Source: Panonychus citri (Eukaryota > Arthropoda > Arachnida > Trombidiformes > Tetranychidae). Taken from it: DNA of 64,000 nucleotides. Position numbers and translations under genes: made by a program. Where the stretch lies: the NCBI RefSeq assembly GCF_014898815.1, contig NW_026515546.1, forward strand, positions 2,218,501 through 2,282,500. The letters are read 5' to 3'. Below are positions 48,570 to 61,786 of this stretch, one piece after another. Every line of letters starts with the position of its first letter. Position 1 is the stretch's first letter. The notes beneath the pieces were generated by a model that was given only the letters and a program-made list of their open reading frames with translations, had not been told where the DNA came from and ran no database searches.

Positions 48570-48961
48570 GAGATACCGAGTCATGATGATGTGAAGAATA
48601 CTAAGTTGTCTGATACTATAAACTCATCAGCCTGTAAACTTTCATCAGGAGCAACAATCGTCCGATTTCCAGGAACGTTGGTGAGGTCAATTTTAATCGG
48701 TTCCCATTTCAATTTTCTTTTCTTGGATGATCCACCATTCAAAGCATTGCTTTGCGTATCCAGTCCTCAAGCTGCTGCTGCTGAATTCAAGGAAATTGTC
48801 GATTCGTCTTCTGATTCACTCAGAGTCAATTCATTAGCTTCATGTTAGTTGATGGGTTCAGGTTTTTTCTTAGAAAGTTCTTTCATAGCCCCATTCAACT
48901 TCTGAGTTGGAGATTTATCATTGTTTTTCTTTATTTGCACTTTTTTAGTTGATGTCGACAT
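48570..48961 (-). pseudogene. Broken minus-strand ORF, unrecognised
   Basis: Reading from an ATG at 48961, the frame codes for a basic start (MSTSTKKVQIKK...) to residue 38. It then continues, past an in-frame TAA and two TGAs, with an acidic Ser/Glu stretch and a segment containing SSKKRKLKWEP and VPGNRTIVAPDES. The stop-free pieces are compositionally protein-like and collinear, so this looks like a decayed gene of the element rather than noise. No family recognised. A plus-strand ORF over the same span (48513-48848) is its shadow. Confidence 0.4.
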
Positions 48962-49411
48962 CTTCAAATCTGTAGGAAAAGAAAACAAAAAGAAAATGGT
49001 GTTAATCTAACTTTGATTATCGATAAACTGAATTGTTACTTCTTGAATAAACTCACTTTTGAAAATTCAATACTTTTAATTGGTGATTGTAGTTATTGAA
49101 TGGAAGAATGAGAAACTCATGAACTTTTACAACAAACAACATCCTTTTATATGCAGAATTCAAGTTAGAAAAGTTATTCAAACAATGAATAAGCACGTAT
49201 TATAATGCGTTCCATCATCATGTTCCATCATGAACAATTCATTCATGCATAGATGCATGTTATAAATGACTTCATGATATGAAATTGAGGGACCATTGAG
49301 TTTTTATCGTTCAGCTTTCAGGTGGCTCTAAGGTTGTTACAAAACAATTACAATAAGGTTAATAACATTCTATAGTTAATAAATTATACAGGACAAACTG
49401 TCTGTTTCAAC

Positions 49412-49560
49412 CCAACGGGCGAATTTTTGGTCCAGGTTTAGAAACAGGTTGATAGTCATGAAGAGATGTGGTGATAAATTCAAATGGTTCATCATCAGAA
49501 TCAGAACTTGATTCAGAATTGTAGTGAAATATATTTTTAGAGTTGGGGATTTGGACAATT
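49412..49560 (-). pseudogene. Short minus-strand coding relic
   Basis: A frame of about 49 codons with Ser/Asp-rich SESSSDSDDEPFEF, then KPGPKIRPLG before a stop. It lies between the two other minus-strand relics and has similar composition, so it is probably part of the same decayed gene set. No domain recognised. Confidence 0.3.
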
Positions 49561-49989
49561 TAATGATGATTTAGTTGATTTATTTGATTTGTATAACTTT
49601 ATTAACATTTTACTTTTAATACATTTGACTTGAAGTATTGTTTAAGAGAGGTGAGAGAAAAGGGTTTAGGAGAGGAGAGAGAAAGGAACTAGGTAGATCT
49701 CGACACTGAGATCCTTCCTTTCATTGGAAGGGTTGAGAGGAGACTGAGGATGATTCTTCTTTCTCTCTGGGTTTTAATTTATACCTGAGAGAGAAAGAAG
49801 AGAAAGAGAATGAAAAGAAAGAGAAAAAGAAAGAGAGATGCAAATCTTTACTCTTTGATCTTAAGTTATTTTTCTTAATATTATCTAAATTTTTGATCTT
49901 AATTCTATTAGTTATTTCTTAATAAAATTAATCTAAATTAACTATAATTAACCCTTTATTTTCCTAATAAGATTGTAGATTAATTAAAG

Positions 49990-50995
49990 TTGTTAATTAG
50001 TCGATAACATAAATTCTATTTTCTTTATCTAAATGTCAATTATTTTATGACAAGAATCATAATTAGTTTTGTAATTGGTTGAAGATGAAACAATTGGTGG
50101 CAAACGATCATAGTAATTTGAGATGAATTATTATAATAATTAGATGGTTTTCTGAAATTTTCTTCAGCAACTTTGGCACTTTGAAGATCAATTGGTAAAG
50201 TTTCAATGATTTCACGTTCGTTGATATTATTATTAACTCTCCTTTCGAACTCTTTATACTTCTTCTTCTTGTTGTTCTCTCTTTCTTTCTTTCTCTTGAT
50301 TCGCTTTCTCAGTTGAAAAGAAACGAGAATTATTATATGGACCAGGTCGACTTGTATTTCAGGGAGTTTCTGGTCTTTTCTCAGGTCGTGGTCTTTTTAC
50401 AATTGGTCGATTCCTTTGTAAAGGTTTAGTTCGTTTTCTTTCAGGGGAACGATAAGGTGGAATCACTGGCTCTGGGAGTTTTTTCTCTTGAACTTTGGAT
50501 TGATATTTTCTCTGAATAGCTTCATTCGCTTTATCGAGATTATCTTTTGCAATTTCCAAGTTCTTGCAAATCTCAGCATAAGAATTGATTAAAGTTTGTT
50601 GATAAACATTTTGTATTATTGGATTTCTTTCCATCAAATCAGGAATATTATTCGCAATTGTTGCTAAATAGTTAATCATGGAATCATCTTGATCTAATTG
50701 AATCTTTGGTTGATAAACAAATGATAAATTTTTGGTATCGAATCTAAATTGTTTTGATTCTTTATGTTGACAACGTTCGATATGTTTAAGTGCCAACATG
50801 TAAAAGTTTTTAAACGAACAAGTATCGTAGATACTATTAACTGCAGTTGTTTCATACCCATATTTCCAGTCTAATTCAATCTTATCGATGTGATTATCAG
50901 TTGAACAAATTTCAGTTACAAAATCAAACAGTTGAGTTGATAAGTTTCCAACCACAATATTGGTTAACAGTAAATTTCTTCTGGCATTTGAGACT
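49990..50995 (-). pseudogene. Unrecognised element protein, long intact N-part and frameshifted C-part
   Basis: The upstream part (50995-50359) is open for about 210 codons with a possible AG acceptor at its start. It has a globular-looking segment, a helical Asn/Lys-rich segment and a basic Pro/Arg tail (RSPERKRTKP... to KRPETP). No ATG is available at its start, so it may be an internal exon or truncated. Below 50359 coding-like sequence continues after frame changes: a Lys/Glu-rich run, YKEFERRVNN, IIETLPIDLQSAKVAEENF and YYDRLPPIVSSS. At least two indels separate these pieces. A structural or DNA-binding role is conceivable from the basic tail, but nothing identifies it. Confidence 0.45.
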
Positions 50996-51528
50996 AAGAT
51001 GATAAAATGATAGTTGACATGATGATAATGATGGTAATTTGATGAGCTGATTATATTTCCTTAAATCCAAAGTTAAAGTTGATTAGATTCCCAGTACTAA
51101 TTAAGAAAAACTTTCCACGAGTTTCAAATAACTTAGCTTATCGACAAGAACTGATAACAATTAACCAAATTAACCAAATGAAGATAATGATTTCTTAATC
51201 AACCCAATCTCGATTAAATATTTGCCAAGATAATGATAATAATAATAATGATTAATGCGATTGTCTTAATTAATTAAGGAAATTTAGCCGAATGATTGAC
51301 CAGAAATTTAACCAGAAATTTGTAAAATATGATTAATTGTAACCAGAGATGATTAATTGTTGAATTTTAATTGTAATCGAAAGAGATTAATGATGATGAT
51401 TAATAATTTTAATTGCGACCAAAGGAAATAATAAAATGGCGACTTAAGATTTTCTATTTATCGGAATTCTGAGTTCATTGATTGGAACTCGCAACAGGAA
51501 ATTTAATTGAATTTAGCTTCGGTAAGAC

Positions 51529-51544
51529 CCATAGAGCTCTATGG
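51529..51544. repeat. Perfect 16-bp palindrome
   Basis: CCATAGAGCTCTATGG, fully self-complementary, in a stretch of higher GC and unlike composition (about 51.48-51.69 kb) that may be another mobile-element fragment. Confidence 0.8.
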
Positions 51545-52283
51545 CAAAATCCAACTTTGAAGCCCTGTATCTCAGGAACTAGATCTTTCCTCAATTCCGC
51601 ACTCGCACATAATATGTAGTTTGACATGAGCTATATGTACAAAAAATTTCAGGTCTCTAAACGTGCGGACCTAATCCGAAGTCCAGCCTTAGATTCTAAT
51701 TGATTATTGATTAAATGATGATAATTATAATAATTAAATAGACTCAATTGTATCTTGGTCTTCCAATGACCGAAAATGACCTTGACCAAAAAGCTGAATT
51801 TTGTTGATTTTTTGATGATGATGATTAACTTGAAATTTTGATTCAATTGAATCAATTAATTAGCTGGGAAAGGAGCGACGCTCATTCTCCCTAATCTAAT
51901 TAATATAAAACAATAATACCAATAAAGGTAAATGGTGATGATGATGAAACCACAAAAAATTTCAATTGAAATTTAAAACAATGAAGTTAACAATTAAGTT
52001 AACAGAGAGACAGAGAGAAACCAAGTGATCACAATCAACAGTGTTAATTGTTACAATTAAAATTGACGACGGTGATCATGATCAGAACTTCATGAACACC
52101 TTCTAGAACCTTTTAATAATTAATTATTTAGATATATTACAATCATTCTTCTTCGGTGGAAAAGGTTCAATATATTGAATACTCAATTCATGGCATGTTA
52201 GAAAGTCATCACGACAATACCATAATGATAATGATTAACATCAGACTGCTACCAACCAACGTTCACTCTTGATCATTAGTTGG

Positions 52284-52322
52284 TTTGGCGAGGTACTAAA
52301 CCAATTTTAGTACTTGGCCAAA
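52284..52322. repeat. Strong hairpin beside the right inverted repeat
   Basis: TTTGGC (52284-52289) pairs with GCCAAA (52317-52322). Inside it AGGTACTAAA (52291-52300) pairs with TTTAGTACTT (52306-52315) around a 5-nt loop. It lies 33 bp inside the right inverted repeat. Confidence 0.7.
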
Positions 52323-52354
52323 GTTGTTAATACACCCTGACTCATAAGAGCATG

Positions 52355-52410
52355 ATAGTTATGATACTTTTATTTCACGTATAACTGCTATTGATGTGAT
52401 TGTATAAAGA
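52355..52410 (-). repeat. Right inverted repeat
   Basis: Reverse complement of 45415-45470 with 5 differences in 56. Confidence 0.85.
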
Positions 52411-52559
52411 AACGGGCACCAGATGGTAAAAAAACTTTGTTGACTAACGTTGCTCAGCAATCTTTATCTAAAGAATCCATTTAGCGATTCAAAACTGCCA
52501 TGAAATTTGTTCCCCACTTTCACTTCTGACGCACCCAGAAGCGGAGGTTTATATACTAC

Positions 52560-52900
52560 TGACCATTCTGCGATACAAAATCGTTTTAAAGAATGCCACT
52601 TTCTTTAACTTTATTGTGCCAAAAGCCTGGTCTGATATTCTAAAGCATATATTGTCATATAAACGGTCAATAATCTTTTACCCTTGGCATCGGATATTTA
52701 TCAGGTAAAGTTTTATCAACCAATTTACAGTAATCTATACAAAATTTCGTTTTCGAATTATCTTCTTTTTTGAATCCTAAAGTAACAGGAGAAGCATAAG
52801 GTGAGTATGATGCGCAAATGATATTATTTCGTAAAAGTAATTGAAGTGATTAAGCGAAACAAGTTTGGTAGCGCGTTAAAAATTTGCAATTTTAGCATTT
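52560..52900 (-). pseudogene. Ty3/Gypsy-type reverse transcriptase fragment
   Basis: Translated on the minus strand, the stretch 52860-52665 gives the start of an LTR-retrotransposon RT: a SPYASPV segment, then KKEDNSKTKFCIDYCKL and DKYPMPR (cf. SPYASPVVLVKKKDG, RFCVDYRKLN, YPLPR). Beyond this, towards 52560, the frame is broken by stops and indels with only hints of RT (for example DRLYD). It is a dead remnant, lying outside the inverted repeats of the neighbouring element. Confidence 0.75.
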
Positions 52901-55900
52901 GTATCATGCAATTTGCTATTAATATTCGCGTTTAAATTATAAGAAAAATAAATTGGTCAGGACTTAAACTATTTGTTGTTGGTTGTTTTGGATTAGTTGA
53001 TTATTGAGTAATATTGTAGTAATATCGATTAATATAATCAAGTATTAAAAATGATCAAAGATAAAAATCTAATTAGAAAATCTAACCAGAATAAAAACAA
53101 AACATTCAATGAAGATTTTACCGAGAGATAAAAATATTATAAATACTGAGAAATGTTTTGATCAAAAACAAACAGCAGTTTGATCAACGAAGATCAACTA
53201 ATGTGTTTGGTTGATCGTTGAGACAACTTAGGTCAAATTTACCTGTTAACTTTATTGTGACTCTAAATTAAATTATAAAATAAATTCATCTATTCCTTAA
53301 ACAAAGTTAAATCTTATTGTGACCAAAAAGTCTAACGTTCAGTGAAGACCAAATTTTAACCCTTTTCTAATATCAAAATAGCCACTGGAGACTGATTAGT
53401 AAAAATCATCTAATTGTGCTTTGGATTGACGAATTCTGATAACCATTGAAGGTGAAATAATCGCATGATTGTACCCAATTCAAACTAAATTCAAACCCCT
53501 TTAATGTAATGTAATTATTACATTACAAATATGATAATTAGAGTCACATTATAGATTAAACATCCAAATAGAATCTCAGGCCAGAAGAATACCAATAGGA
53601 AGGGAATCAGAAATATTACATAAATAGAATTTGTAATTAAACCATTAGTTAGCTTGATTTTGCGTAGAATTGAAATTTGACCAACTCCTATTATCGTAGA
53701 AAAGTTCAATGATTTTAAATGAATTGATTCAGTTACTTCATTCTTTTTTTCATTTTTTTATTGTTGATTCACTTCTAAGCTAAATATTTGAACCAGGATC
53801 ATATAAGATCGAATCTTCATTTGAGTTGGTGATTCCCTTAATAATAATATGAGATGGTTTAGTTTCAAGTCGACCATTCAGTTAAAATAAACCGTTTTAG
53901 AACCATTTTGATGATGATCATCCACAGAGTTAGATGATTGTTGGGCATAATTAACTTGTCTTTGTTGTTGACAAAGGTAGTGTTAAAGTGGTGAAGGTAA
54001 AAAGTATTATTTTCGTTACATTTTGGATAGACAATTGTAAGAACAGCAATAACTTTGTAATATATACTTTATAGTATTAATGTACATGTGTATATGACGA
54101 ATGGATTGATAGATGATCCTTTCATGTAAAAGAATTTGATATAAAAGCAATAGACAGAGACAAGTATATCTTTCCAATGTATATTATAATCTATGGAAAG
54201 TAATGAGTTCTGTAAGTGAGTTATATGAGATAACGTTAAGCCTTGCCACTTGGTCCAGAGAGAGACAATGTCCATTTATAATTTCCTGTGTATCTTGAAA
54301 TATATATTCACTGAACTTTCATGGTGATGCTTCAGGAACGAAAAATAGTAACTTGAGGAACTTTTCGTATCAATATATTATCATTTACGTTCATTTCATG
54401 ATTCAAGTGAAGTGCAAGGTTCTCTCTCTCTCTCCCTGTCTCATTTCATGATTGATGTTCATTTAACATTCAAGCCTTTCCATGGTGGCTGAAAAAAGTC
54501 AATCAACATCCTATACCTTGAATACCTTAAGGTGAATTGATTTTTGTGTTTCTACTGATAAACATGAAGAGCATCATATTAACAGGAAATAGAGTTCCAA
54601 TGCTGATCAAACAGAATGTTCAATGTATTCATATTCATGTATTAGCAGTAAATACATAGTAATTTATATCCAGGCGATTTATATAGACAATAGAGTTTAG
54701 TTTCCAGTGATAAAAATTTTACCATGCTAGATTAAGTTCATATAAAAGAAACAAAGCAGATTAATGTGTGAGTTGAACGTTCACCCTGTAATCCAGTTGG
54801 ACATTAGATAATTTGATGAAGTTTAATTTCAAGTGAAAATGAAATTACAAAGATTTCAAAAAATCTCCTTTTGTATAAATATCTACCCTGATAATCCTGA
54901 GATTTATAAAAATTCCGACTCTCATTGAGTTAAATGGAAGCAAAACTTTTCCTTCTATTGATCCAGTTTGAATCGATTCATTTGATGAGTTAATTTTGTA
55001 TTTCATCATGCATGATGAAATTCTCATGATAAATAATGACAATTAACTTGAATTAGCTTAGTTAATATTAGCTTCAATGATGAGCTTTGAGGCAAAAAGT
55101 TGAGTGTGAACAGAATAATAATAAAACCAAGGTGTAAATTGTTTAGACCAGCAATTGAAACTGAATGTTAGTCATTAATAACAATCAGGATAAATAATGT
55201 TATCCCATTCATCTTGCGTTCAGTGATTCAGAACTCAGGATAAAGACCAACATCATCAACATGATACCATCAACTTCACCTTGACAAATTAACGATTCCC
55301 AAGATTCAAGTTCAATCTTTGATTGGAATTCATTATGACTGCTTTTGTTTCTGTATCTATTAATACTTTTCCACCACACCCTGAAACACTGAGACTCTCT
55401 CATGATTAAATTGATAAGGATTCAGGAAGCCATTAATTGATTATGATTAAATTAAATAGCACACTTAATCTTCATATTATCAGAACTATTCAGTAAGATT
55501 CAATGGCTTGGAAAACTAGATTCAATTACTGAAAACACGCAGAGAAAAACTTGAAACTTGAAGTTTTCACTTTCACAATTCTAAACTTTTTTCTTCCACC
55601 ATGAATAATATCATGCTAATGATCCAATAATGTTACCTAAAACTGTAGTTGAATTTATATCAAGTATTTGAGGAGAAGGTTTGAAATTTTCTCACTCAAA
55701 CTCAACATTATCATGCTTATGATTCTGAGTATTTTCATCAACCCAACTTTTTTTTTCTTTTAGTTTTACTTTTTCTCCTATCCAATTCATTTGCATTTAT
55801 AATCATCATGGTTCGAGTTTCAAACTTTGTTTCATTTTTCACCGAGATAACTTGTTGCCTCGTTAATGAGACTTGAAATAAATTCCCACTTCTACTGAAT

Positions 55901-58900
55901 CATTTGAATGCAAGTTAAGTTTTTTAAGCTCCTCAGGAATCATCATGAAGAAGAAAATGTTTCATGTGCAATTTAATCTCACCCATGAAAGTGAATGAAT
56001 TTTCTGTAATCACCATAATTTCAATATGAACCAATGGTTATTAATAATTGATCCAATTCCAAATAAAGTATTAATATATTACTATTGGGAAAAAAGAGGA
56101 TAAAAGTAACGACCTTTTTTTACATGAAATTAATCTGAATGAAATTTGATTCGATTTCGTATACTAGATTATTGAAGAAATCAAATAATGAGAATATTCA
56201 TATTACATACGTTTCAATGAGATTAACTCAGCTTGAGAGTTACAGAAAAGTTCCTGGGAAATTTTTATATAAAATCATGAGAAAAGTGTCAATTTTTACT
56301 GTGACACTTTATCAAATCTCGGCTTGATTCGAAGTAGCTCTCGAATATTTGAAAATCGTAAAAATTTCGAGATATATTTTCGATTGCGTTTTATTTATAA
56401 GTAGGTGACATATTAAGTTATCACCATGGTTGTTTTGTAATATATATTGAATTTCATGATTGATAAACATGAATGATTAGACGAATGAGCAAAAGTTTGT
56501 TGACCAAAATTGGAAAAAATCAGAAAGTCTGATGAATATAAGTTGAGCTACTGAAAAAGTATTTTCGTTTTTTGAAATCATTCAAATGAATACATAAAAA
56601 ATTTTATCTCCATACAAAAAAAAACGGTATTTCCATCAACTGATGAATATTTGCTTCTTTCTCAGTAAATAAATGTGAAAAATTTTCTCCTCTACCATGA
56701 AAAATTCAGCTCTTCTTTCAACCGAACCAATTTCATCTAAATGACGAAGGGGGAAGAAACATCTATTCAAGCTATTCTGCCAATCAAATTAGTTGTCAGC
56801 ATCTGAACCTTTTTTCTTCCATGGTAACATTTTAATCATTATCATCATGGTCAAGTAATTCACTATCAAAGCTGTTACAACAATTGAGCGTCTGTCTCTT
56901 ATACCTCGACTGGGCACTTCCTATTTCACTCCATCTCTGTATCTCTTTCAATTCTTTCTCATCTACAGAAAACTTCAATTCCAACTTTCAGACACTCATT
57001 CATCATCCTTCGTCATATTTACATTGATTTGCACACAAAAGTGGAATAAGATTTGTAATAATAATAAAATAAAGCCTTGAAAGAGAGAGAGTCTTTACCT
57101 CCCACACTCAAGTGGAGTGAAAATGTTAATATTATAAATACAATGTTCATTTTTTCCCTCGGAAAAAATGTGAAGATTAAGTTTTCGTTCTGTAAACAGT
57201 TTGCAATTTATTCAACACTCATTCCCCACCACTACACTCAAAGTGGAACCCATTGAATAATATATATCAGAATATATATCATTTTATTATATTATTATGA
57301 GAAGGAGGGAATCAAAATGTAATACAAAATGCATAACCTTTATCAAAGTATTCTAAGTACTTTGAAATGAGGGAAAACATTATTTTGTAATGATGTTAAT
57401 GGTTTTCGTAGATGTTATTGATTGTGTATCCATATTACTCAGTAAATAGGAAAATTTTCGAACTCAGATAACTAATGTAAATGGTACTAGAATATAATAG
57501 CTGAAACAACGTTAGAACTTTTCTCCGCCCTACTTTTCGTTTCAATATTATATAATCTCTTGTAAATTTCGAGACTCAATCATTATAATCGTAACTTTTG
57601 TTATATAGTTTCTCCTGTCTCCTTAATAAGTTAGAGGTCAGTAAGTGGTTACAATCAATTATTATTATTAATATCATCATGCTAATCATCAATCTTACTC
57701 AGATAAGATTACTTGTTATCATGGATTCAATTTCAATTATAAATTATCATCTCTGGTGTATCTGTATTGGTACTTGTTGACAAATTGATGAAAAATTTAC
57801 AATGATAATGATTTACTACATGTAACCAGGTATTAATATCATTAGTATCTAAATTGTATTTCATATATCAATAGCCTATTAATAATGGTTAATAATCAAA
57901 TCATTCACAAGTCTGTAGGATTTAATAATTCAATCTCAGTGACATATTATCATAAATTTGCTAATCTTATCGTGACTCTTATTATATAAATGGGTACATA
58001 ATCAGTTATCATGAAGTTAATAATAATAACTTTTATTTAACATAAAAATGTTAGAGGGAAAAAGTTTTTCGAAAAGCTCATTAGTTTGATTCTAAATGAG
58101 AAAAATGTTGAGATACAAATCTCTCTGTAAAATTAACAACAAGTAGTTACTCCATGGAAAAGATTCAGAAAATAACCCTTTGAGTCTCATGGTAAACTCA
58201 TTTTTCACCGTTGAACAGAAAGACTTTTTTGTTTTTTCGTTGGTTATTATGGTTAACACGCTTCAAATTATTAATAGTTTGACAGCAATTATCTTGTAGT
58301 TATTATTAATTTAGTGTAAAATTTCAAATCTTTTGTCATTTCTGCCTTTAAATTGAACCAACAATCCTGAAGAAGACAAAGGACAAAAAAAGTTCTTAGT
58401 CTCTGTCCTCCATGAACCATGATGATTAATACAACTCCATAAATATAATATAAAAGATATTCACTAATATTTACTTAAAAATAAAGAACCAAAAAATTAA
58501 CTCTACCATCAATTTAATTTACAAAAGTAAATAAAACAATTTACAAACATTGCATTGATCAACAATCAAGTTTAACTCATTTTTAAGATTTGTAAAGTAA
58601 TCAAAATAAATTGTCATGGTAAAAACAAAAACAAACTTTTGATCATTTTCCAGAATTGGCAAAACCATGATAATTATAACGGTAAATAGTTCTTGAAATC
58701 AGCGAATGAATAATTTAAATGTTTTCAATTTCTCATATGATAGTTTGTTATCACTTGATGTTGGTTATCAAGAGTAAGGATAAAAAATAATATAAAAAAC
58801 GTGACTCAATTGGGATGAATCATATTAACATGATTTAGTTATTCATAATCAAAATGAATCAATAGTAATTATCTGTCAACGATAATTAGTAGTTACAGTT

Positions 58901-59564
58901 TTATCTCATTAAATAAACCATGATGGTTAATATAATCATAATATTAGATTCAACTTTTTTACATTTAAACTTTAATTATACAGGTAACTACATTTACTTA
59001 AAACTGTTGGTATTAATTTATTGATTAGTCTTTACAATCCACTTGTAGTATTTACAATTAATTAACAGAACAAAGTTTAATAGTAAATTCAATTAGACCA
59101 TTAGTAGGTGGACAAGTTTGTTCAATTGCTTCTACTTGTTTTTAATGTTCTTCTATTAAACATTAACATGATCAAATCGTAGTTATAATCAACAAAATGA
59201 TATTTTTATCTTCCACTGATAGATTGATTGACTCTTACAAAGTACATACAATAAATGAAAACATTTAAAATTAATAGCAAGTAGATATTAGTTTTTGGAC
59301 CAATTCAGTGTAATATTAGGTGACAAATCTATTCCCATAATATTTTTTTAGAAATAACCGCTTCATTACTGTTACAATCGAGCTAATATTTCATAGGTGG
59401 ACTAATAATCAAAACAAATTGCTTAATTTGAATTTGATGATGAATGAATGAATGAATTTGAATTTATTTACTATTTGAATTAATTTTATTCAAATTAAAT
59501 TCGGTTTGATTGTCTCAGGCCTTCCGGGTCTTTCTTTGGCCATGGTGACCCTTATTAGCGAAGA

Positions 59565-59579
59565 CCTAACCTAACCTAA
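59565..59579 (-). repeat. (CCTAA)3, interstitial telomere-like motif
   Basis: Three exact units of the arthropod telomere repeat TTAGG read on the minus strand, next to a GC-richer block (59.51-59.57 kb) that looks like the end of a mobile-element fragment. Confidence 0.7.
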
Positions 59580-61719
59580 TTTAAAAAAGCACAATAGACT
59601 GAACAATTAAGTCCATTGTAGCTTGAACTTTAAGCCGAAAAAATATCAGCTCAAAGTGGAAATATTGAGCTGACGGACATATCTTGAGTTTTACCTATTT
59701 TATAAACAACATTTATCGATATCTTAATTGAATTTGGCTGTTAAAACATTTACTTTTTATTTTCACTGGGTTTTTTGGTGTATGGGATAAGATCCCAACT
59801 AATCTTAATACAATTTCTATTTTATTTTTATCATCACCTTCATCTCCATCCTCATCTTCATCTTCACCTGCATCTTTATTCAGATGTTGGCAGCATTAGC
59901 TTGCCAACACTTCGGCAAGTGTTATGGTGACCATTCCACTGGTCAAATCCAACTGATTTGATCTTTTCCGTCAACTTTTCCATCAAAGAAACTTAACAAA
60001 TTTTTGGAAGAAATTTTGTTCCCGCTTATTTTAATGATTAATAATTCGTTAATACTTTACATTCGTAACCAATATCATCCTTAAAGTTGAAATCCAATTC
60101 TAATTGTTCTGATTTATTAAAATCACTAAATTGAATTAAACGAATTTAGTAACTCAACCATGATTATTAACCTTCCTGGTTAATAAATATCATGTAACAA
60201 TATCATTTATTAGTTAAATTACGAACCAATGTAGGTGTTGATTTATACATTTATCAAAGTTCAGGTAAGGTGTATGTACTGTATGTGTCAAAACTCAATT
60301 CAATTTTTCTCATATTTGTTAACATGATGAGTCTTTTTTAATCAATAATTCAAGTATGAATCTCATCATCATCACAATAATAGAATTCATGTCGATGAAT
60401 GATCATCTAGCATGTAAATACAGTTACGTAGTTATGTAGTTATTGAGAGTTGGAGACTGTTTTTTCAAGTATTTCTACATTTTCAAGTTCAGTCAATGGT
60501 TTACATGCACTTGGAAAAAAATTTTGATGATATGATACTGGAATGTTATCAATCTTGACTATATCTCATAGACTCACCATGAAATTGAATACTTATCATG
60601 AACCAATTAACACTTAGACATGGAGATTAGCACAACTCAGTTAATCATCATCATGACATTTTCTTACCATAAATGTTATCATGTTATTACTCAGTTAATA
60701 TTTAACATGTAATCTTGATCATCATTGACATTATTGAATCAGAGTTGTTATTTGACTAGATATCCAATCCTCATGAGTCTAGAAATCATTTTATCATGAA
60801 ATGTTATCTCTCTATCTCTTAATTTTCAATTCAACATTCTGGATATTGATCCGGTGTTTTTCTTAGATGATACTATTAATTTATTCTTATTACATTTCCA
60901 GGAAACTTTTTGAGATCAATTTTCAAGATAATTTTTCTAAGTATTTTTGAGACCCAATGAATTTTGATCTTTATGTTTATCAATCTGTTTTCTTATCAAA
61001 CATATATCAACATACAATAATCATGAGAATCAATTTCAATTCTTGTCAACCTTTTTATCAAATGTAGAAATACATGTCAAATGTTTAACTTAACCATTTG
61101 AGTAAATTCAGGAAATGAAAACTTTTTCTCAATTCATAGAAATGCTATGAAAATTTGAGATACTTCATGTTGAGCTTCAAGTTTATGGAAATAATGCTGA
61201 ACTTTTTTTCTGAATTGTGCCAATTAATTTATCATCATGTTTAACTGTCATGAAAGTATTACAATCGATCAGGTTTCAGTTATCATCACAATTTGTTGTC
61301 ACCATCGTAATGATTATCACTCATTGAAAATCATTTATAGTATTTGTTCACTATGATGATTGGTAAGAAATATCATTTTGCAGATAATAGAATTCTGATT
61401 CACAGAATTATTTAGTTAACCTAAGCAATTTTGTGAGCTATTCGCGCACTAAAAATCTTCGGTGACAATGATGATATTAATTAATTGTATGAACGAAAGA
61501 AAAACGTTGATACCATTGTGAAGATTAAATTGCATGATAAATGTTCCCAGAATTCTGATTCAACATAACTTTTGTTTCACAGAATTAGTGATAATTACAA
61601 CTTCTAATAATGTCTCATCTCATATCCTCGGATCTCATCAAATGGACCTTTGATTATCTATCAGGTCGAGTAAAGTTATCATATTGTGACTATACCAATG
61701 GTTGTTTCGATATAGTTTC

Positions 61720-61722
<3 letters not shown>

Positions 61723-61783
<61 letters not shown>
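61723..61783. repeat. (GA)n microsatellite
   Basis: About 30 uninterrupted GA units, the longest dinucleotide tract in the window. Confidence 0.95.

Positions 61784-61786
<3 letters not shown>

Larger units (their letters stand above)
45415..52410. mobile_element. Decayed Polinton/virus-like element between 56-bp inverted repeats
   Basis: About 7 kb bounded by inverted repeats (45415-45470 and 52355-52410) that agree at 51 of 56 positions. Inside are an adenain-like protease on the minus strand, a dUTPase-like relic on the plus strand, and broken minus-strand frames from 51.0 down to 48.5 kb. The adenain-type protease is typical of Polinton/Maverick elements, adintoviruses and related double-stranded DNA viruses. 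I could not find the PolB, integrase, packaging ATPase or a recognisable capsid protein, and no clear target-site duplication. It is either a heavily deleted copy or an unrelated TIR element that captured these genes. Reading frames are broken, so it is inactive as it stands. Confidence 0.55.

Noticed and set aside
53518..53709. Hydrophobic minus-strand frame resembling a chemoreceptor fragment
   Set aside because: Only 63 codons, starts with TTG, and T-rich DNA yields hydrophobic translations by chance; no receptor signature.
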